Source: an uncultured Prolixibacteraceae bacterium (lineage in GTDB: Bacteria > Bacteroidota > Bacteroidia > Bacteroidales > Prolixibacteraceae). Taken from it: 38,888 nucleotides of DNA. The stretch is taken from NCBI GenBank assembly GCA_913063265.1, contig CAJXZG010000048.1, positions 1 to 38,888 of the forward strand, given 5' to 3'. Positions within the stretch are counted from its first letter, which is position 1, and every line of letters begins with the position of its first letter. The position numbers and the translations under genes were made by a program. The notes under the pieces are model-generated. The model worked only from the letters and a program-made list of their open reading frames with translations. It ran no database searches and had not been told where the DNA came from. Positions 35,006 to 38,888 of the stretch are shown here, piece by piece.

Positions 35006-35040
35006 AAGGCCGTTTCTCTATAAAACTCAGAAACGGCCTT
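35006..35040. terminator. 12-bp bidirectional terminator between cupin and GH97
   Basis: Perfect arms AAGGCCGTTTCT (35006-35017) and AGAAACGGCCTT (35029-35040) flank an 11-nt loop, between the convergent stops at 34981 and 35061. The + strand continues with TTTTAATTC; on the minus strand the trailing sequence is AT-rich but with few T in a row. Confidence 0.85.
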
Positions 35041-35060
35041 TTAATTCTTATCACTTTTTT

Positions 35061-37010
35061 TTATTTCTTTTCAATTATGGCCACCCAGCCCCCACCTGAA
35101 GCCATGTCTAATGTTATTTTGGATGATTTGTTTACGTCTATTTCCTCCTGGGCAAAATCAGAAGCAAACCGATCAGCATTGATCCCATCTTTCCAAACTT
35201 TCATAGTATAATTCCCATCTGTTAAAAAACCAAGATCGATTTCCAGACTACGTTTATCCCAGTCAGTCATTGCGCCAACATACCAGGTTTCACCCGAAAG
35301 TCTTGCAACGGCAATATAATCGCCAACTCTGGCCTGCAACACTTTAGTGTCATCCCAAACCGAGGGTACCACCGATATAAACTCCATACATTCCGGTTCG
35401 CGGTAATAATTGGATGGATTATCGGCGAGCATTTGCAATGCACTCTCAAAAACAACATACATTCCAAGCTGATGGCAACGTGTGCCCAAACTCATTGGAC
35501 GCGTAAACACCTGGTTAAATGTAGCTGAATCCGCGTTTAACATTGCTCCCGGAGTAAAATCCATCGGGCCGGCAACCATTCTTGTAAAAGGTAAAGTAAC
35601 ATTGTGTTCCGGATCGGGGAGGTTTGACCACTTGGCATTTTCCAATCCCTTCACTCCTTCGTAAGAAATCACATTTGGATATTTGCGTTCCAATCCTGAT
35701 GGTTTGTATGCCCCGTGATAATCTACCAGCATTTTCCTTGCAGCACATTCTCTTGCAATCTTTTCGTAAAAATTTACCATCCACTGATCATCGCGTTGCA
35801 TAAAATCAATTTTTATCCCTTTTACGCCCCACTTTTCAAACTGATCCAACGCTTCAATCAATTTATCATCAAGGGTTTTCCATACTACCCAAAGAATAAT
35901 TCCTACATTTTTTTCTTTTCCATAATCAACCAGTTCCTGAATATCAATCTCATCCACCACATCCAGAATATCGCCTAAATGATACCAGCCTTCATCCAGA
36001 ATCACATATTCCAAACCATATTTTGCAGCAAAATCTATATAATATTTGTAGGTATCGTTATTTATTCCAGCTCTAAAATCGACACCATAAATATTATTGG
36101 CATTCCACCAATCCCAGGCAACTTTTCCCGGTTTAATCCAACCCGGATCCTGTATTACATTTTCAGGGCCCAGCTTATAAATCAACTCCGACTGAACCAA
36201 ATCAGCATCCTTTTGAGTAATTAAAATTGCTCTCCAGGGAAATATTCTTGGTCCTTCGCATTCAGCAATATAATCTGCATATTTTACAGGTTCAACGTTA
36301 CGGTCATTTAACTGTTTTTCCTCCAATACCACACCCGGGAATTTACCCACTAATGCAAATGGATTTTCTGAAGAACCTTTTAAAAACATTCCCGCATAAT
36401 CAATCAAATCCGATTCTGAAATATATGTTTTAATTCCATTTCCGCAATCCACCAACATACCGGTAGAACAAAAACGGCTGGCATCAATGTCCGAAAGCCT
36501 TTCCCTTAAATACTCACGTTCCTGATGGGAAAACATGCTCTCTTCCTCTGGGAACCAGATTTTATGATCGGCAGGAAAAGCAAAAATTGCCTGCTCGTTT
36601 AAAATCTTATATGGGCCGTCGATTTGTGACACCCAGCGGTAAGCAACTCCTTCATCATAAGCACGAACCTGAAGTTGGTAACCTTTAAAAGAAAGCGATA
36701 ACAAGTTGTATTCATCCTGAATCATGGCATATTTTCGTTGAACAACAGGAACGATTTCATTTGATATCAACTCCGTTTTTGCTTTTTTGACTTTGCTTTC
36801 ACTTCCCCAAACCGAACCATCATCCAATTCCATAGATATTGGCGAAGGAGAAATAATTTCAGTGGAATTTAAAAAAACAGAATAAGTAATCCCGTTTTCA
36901 ACATTTATTTTAACTATGATTTTTTCTGAGGGTGATTTTACTTCGTATTCTTTGGCTGATAAATTTAAAAATACCAAAACCAGTAAAATTCCGGGAATTA
37001 GTTTTTTCAT
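35061..37010 (-). CDS. GH97 glycoside hydrolase, retaining type (probable alpha-galactosidase)
   Basis: The 649-residue secreted protein (signal peptide ending LNLSA) has the three GH97 parts: an N-terminal beta-super-sandwich to about residue 285, a TIM barrel (about 290-560; AWDWWNANNIYGV, EYVILDEGWYHLGD) and a C-terminal beta-domain. The key residue is D402 in GIKIDFMQRDDQ, with E451 in ISYEGVKG. Retaining GH97 enzymes such as the B. thetaiotaomicron alpha-galactosidase use an Asp nucleophile here, whereas inverting SusB-type alpha-glucosidases lack it. I therefore expect retaining alpha-galactoside hydrolysis, which would remove side chains from galacto(gluco)mannan. It is convergent with the cupin gene and divergent from the aldo/keto reductase gene. 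Linkage specificity is inferred. Confidence 0.9.
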   Translation of the reverse strand: MKKLIPGILLVLVFLNLSAKEYEVKSPSEKIIVKINVENGITYSVFLNSTEIISPSPISMELDDGSVWGSESKVKKAKTELISNEIVPVVQRKYAMIQDEYNLLSLSFKGYQLQVRAYDEGVAYRWVSQIDGPYKILNEQAIFAFPADHKIWFPEEESMFSHQEREYLRERLSDIDASRFCSTGMLVDCGNGIKTYISESDLIDYAGMFLKGSSENPFALVGKFPGVVLEEKQLNDRNVEPVKYADYIAECEGPRIFPWRAILITQKDADLVQSELIYKLGPENVIQDPGWIKPGKVAWDWWNANNIYGVDFRAGINNDTYKYYIDFAAKYGLEYVILDEGWYHLGDILDVVDEIDIQELVDYGKEKNVGIILWVVWKTLDDKLIEALDQFEKWGVKGIKIDFMQRDDQWMVNFYEKIARECAARKMLVDYHGAYKPSGLERKYPNVISYEGVKGLENAKWSNLPDPEHNVTLPFTRMVAGPMDFTPGAMLNADSATFNQVFTRPMSLGTRCHQLGMYVVFESALQMLADNPSNYYREPECMEFISVVPSVWDDTKVLQARVGDYIAVARLSGETWYVGAMTDWDKRSLEIDLGFLTDGNYTMKVWKDGINADRFASDFAQEEIDVNKSSKITLDMASGGGWVAIIEKK

Positions 37011-37305
37011 TTTGTTAGGTTTATAATTTGGTGTGAATGTAAAAAAGAATTCTAACTTAATTTTAATCCATGTATGGTTTGAAACAAATTATAGCTTTTT
37101 ATTAATGGAAAACGACTTTTATACTTTTCAAAACCTGCATCAAACCATTATAAATTGTGAACTAAACTAACATTACTCTTTGTTATGATTTCTTTTTTCA
37201 TTCCGATTCTAGAACATCAAACTTAATTATGTGTTTAAATTTGCAGTTTATCAATTCAATTATTAAAACCATTAAGTTTTGACAGTTATCAATAGAAAAC
37301 CTCCA
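37011..37305. promoter_or_regulatory. Divergent region between GH97 and aldo/keto reductase
   Basis: The 295-bp gap holds no gene. TAAATTTG (37236-37243, + strand) and TAAGTTTG on the minus strand (37218-37225) are both exact -7 box matches pointing in opposite directions, 10 bp apart. Neither has a clear TTG at the usual -33 distance, so the promoter calls are weak. Confidence 0.35.
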
Positions 37306-38511
37306 ATGGAATATCGTCGTTTTGGGAAGACAGAAAAGATGTTGAGTGTGATTACCATGGGTGGTATGCGCTTTAAAAACGGATGGAGTGAACCACGTCG
37401 TGAAATATCCAGTGAAACACTGGAGCAGGGAATTGCTGCAATTCAAATGGCACTTGATTCCGGGATTAATCATTTTGAAAGTGCCTGGGGATATCGGAAA
37501 AGCGAAACATTATTTGGCAAAGTTTTTAATGAAGAACTCAACATTCCTCGCAATTCGTATCATTTAATGACCAAAGGTCATTTTTTCTCCGCCAGTGAAA
37601 TGCGGGAAAAAGTAGAAACACAATTAAAAGATTTACAAACTGATTACCTCGACTTTTACGGTTGGCATGGAATCAACAACCATGAAGTTTTTCAACAAGC
37701 TTGTAAATCTGGTGGACCGGTTGAAGAATTGCTGAAAATGAAAGAAGAGGGAATGATACAACATGTCGGTTTTAGTACCCATGGTCCCCGCGAAGTGATT
37801 ATCAAAGCCATTGAAACAGGGCTGTTTGAATTTGTAAACCTGCATTATTATTATTTCAACCAAAGAAATAAACCGGCCGTTGAAGCTGCCCAAAAGCATG
37901 ACATGGGAGTTTTTATTATTTCACCCAACGACAAAGGCGGACAATTATTTAAGGCACCCCAAAAAGTTAAAAATGCAACAAACCCACTGACACCGATTCA
38001 ATGGAATGCACGTTTTTGCCTATCCAATCCTGCAGTTCATACCCTGTCTTTTGGAATTACTGAAGCTCCTCATTTTGAAGAAATGAAAGGAATATTCCCA
38101 ACTATATGGGAAGAAACGGAAAAAGAAATCCAGCATAGCTTGGAAGAATTTCTGAAAGATGATCCTTATTCAGCTTTTGAAGGTTGGGAACTGGAAAACG
38201 ACCCTTCCGGTATTAACATCCCCGAAATGTTACGACTGCGGAAATTATGGAAATGCTATGACATGAGCGATTTTGGAAAATACCGATACAAGGCATTTGA
38301 AGATAAAGGACATTGGTTTCCGGGGAAAAAAGCATTTAAAGACAAGGTAAAAGAAATTGATTGTTCAAAAGTACCTGCAGATATTCCTCTTAAAAAATTA
38401 TTAACAGAGGCACATAAAGAGTTTTATACACCCGAATTTAAGATGATAAAAAAAGCCAATCAAATTAAAACTACCGTTATCAAAACCATCAAACAAATTC
38501 TGCCCTCATAA
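37306..38511 (+). CDS. Aldo/keto reductase family protein
   Basis: The 401-residue protein contains an AKR TIM barrel: MEYRRFGKTEKMLSVITMGGMRF, INHFESAWGYRKSETLFGK (Tyr kept, and the usual tetrad Asp replaced by Glu), HLMTKGHF with the lysine, and FYGWHGIN with the histidine. The C-terminal extension (LWKCYDMSDFGKYRYKAFEDKGHWFPGKKA) is of the type seen in the COG1453 predicted oxidoreductases, but no ferredoxin-like cysteine cluster is present. The ATG at 37306 is chosen over the TTG at 37279 because MEYRRFGKT is the normal family N-terminus. Cytoplasmic, NAD(P)H-dependent reduction or oxidation of a carbonyl or sugar is expected; substrate unknown. The D-to-E change in the tetrad is worth noting but conservative. 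Confidence 0.86.
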   Translation: MEYRRFGKTEKMLSVITMGGMRFKNGWSEPRREISSETLEQGIAAIQMALDSGINHFESAWGYRKSETLFGKVFNEELNIPRNSYHLMTKGHFFSASEMREKVETQLKDLQTDYLDFYGWHGINNHEVFQQACKSGGPVEELLKMKEEGMIQHVGFSTHGPREVIIKAIETGLFEFVNLHYYYFNQRNKPAVEAAQKHDMGVFIISPNDKGGQLFKAPQKVKNATNPLTPIQWNARFCLSNPAVHTLSFGITEAPHFEEMKGIFPTIWEETEKEIQHSLEEFLKDDPYSAFEGWELENDPSGINIPEMLRLRKLWKCYDMSDFGKYRYKAFEDKGHWFPGKKAFKDKVKEIDCSKVPADIPLKKLLTEAHKEFYTPEFKMIKKANQIKTTVIKTIKQILPS

Positions 38512-38664
38512 ATTATTGTTAACCCCCAAAATACAAACCGGAATCATGATCTATGTGCCTGTTTATTTAGAAACCATATAAATTACTGAATATCAAAACC
38601 TCCCCACAAACTAAAATAATTTTTATCCGTATATTCATAGTACGTTTAACCTAACTTAAACATC

Positions 38665-38888
38665 ATGAAAAGATCATTTCTGTTAATTTCAATAATTGCA
38701 TTTTCTATTTTTTTGTTGGCCGCCACTTTAATGTCAATCGATGACTTTTTTCTTCCTGGTTCACAAATTGGACAATCGGGAAACCTGGAAACACCTGACC
38801 GATGTGATAATTGTCATGGAGGATATGATGCAACTGTAGAACCGGCATTCAACTGGCGAGGAAGTATGATGTCTCAGGCAGCACGAGA
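38665..38888 (+). CDS. c-type cytochrome, 5' part (runs off the window)
   Basis: An ATG at 38665 opens a frame of 74 codons that stays open to the last base, so the 3' end lies beyond the window. The start is MKRSFLLISIIAFSIFLLA, a signal peptide or N-terminal anchor, followed by LPGSQIGQSGNLETPDRCDNCHGGYD with a CxxCH haem c attachment motif (CDNCH). VEPAFNWRGSMMSQAARD then ends the visible part. The layout resembles a periplasmic (multi)haem cytochrome of Bacteroidota, but only one haem site can be seen. TACGTTTA (38641-38648) is a 7/8 match to the -7 box, close to the start. Electron-transfer function is inferred from the CxxCH motif. Confidence 0.8.
   Translation, partial: MKRSFLLISIIAFSIFLLAATLMSIDDFFLPGSQIGQSGNLETPDRCDNCHGGYDATVEPAFNWRGSMMSQAAR

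Noticed and set aside
37279..37305. TTG start for the aldo/keto reductase
   Set aside because: The MEYRRFGKT N-terminus at 37306 is the family norm and begins with ATG.
1..38888. CRISPR arrays, tRNA or rRNA genes, insertion sequences, phage genes
   Set aside because: No regularly spaced repeats, tRNA cloverleafs, rRNA-like stretches, transposase or integrase motifs were found by reading both strands; small or degraded copies could be missed by eye.

Overview
The window is AT-rich DNA from a member of the Bacteroidota, probably a marine or sediment relative of the Marinilabiliales/Prolixibacteraceae. This placement is inferred from three things: type IX secretion (T9SS) sorting domains at protein C-termini, secreted glycan-active lipoproteins, and a TAnnTTTG-type -7 box with generally weak Shine-Dalgarno sequences. 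No rRNA, tRNA, CRISPR array, transposase or phage gene was seen. Genes fill most of the window, and no gene-free stretch exceeds 300 bases.

Left part (1-8500): a sirtuin deacylase, a large exported tricorn-like S41 protease followed by a clear terminator, and an operon of a TPR lipoprotein with an unusual kinase/class III aminotransferase fusion. A convergent secreted TonB-C/TPR protein overlaps the 3' end of that fusion gene.

Region 8600-16400: a membrane-anchored AraC-type regulator (AraC HTH, one membrane helix, TolB_N-like domain, TPRs) is divergent from a + strand cluster. That cluster is a GH16 beta-glucanase with three CBM-like modules and a T9SS domain, broken by a frameshift near its start, then a CE2-type acetyl esterase, then a secreted metallophosphoesterase.

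Region 16389-28603, all minus strand: a Tat-exported GH5, a DUF1501/DUF1800 pair, a lipocalin, a DUF1579-like protein, cellobiose/mannobiose 2-epimerase, a Gfo/Idh/MocA oxidoreductase, a YdeI-like protein, GH130 mannosylglucose phosphorylase and a sodium:sugar symporter. Epimerase, GH130 and symporter together match the known phosphorolytic route for beta-1,4-mannobiose: uptake, epimerisation to mannosyl-glucose, then phosphorolysis to mannose-1-phosphate and glucose. The CE2 esterase, the GH5 enzymes and a GH97 of the retaining (alpha-galactosidase) type suggest that acetylated galacto(gluco)mannan is a target. No SusC/SusD pair is present.

Right part (28870-38888): a formylglycine-enzyme-like lipoprotein without the catalytic cysteines, a Tat-exported oxidoreductase, an HExxH membrane protein, a GH20-like enzyme, a GH5 lipoprotein, a KdgF-like cupin, GH97 (minus strand), an aldo/keto reductase and the 5' end of a c-type cytochrome gene. 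Strong hairpin terminators separate several units, and a 92-bp imperfect inverted repeat upstream of the cupin gene looks like a dispersed palindromic element.
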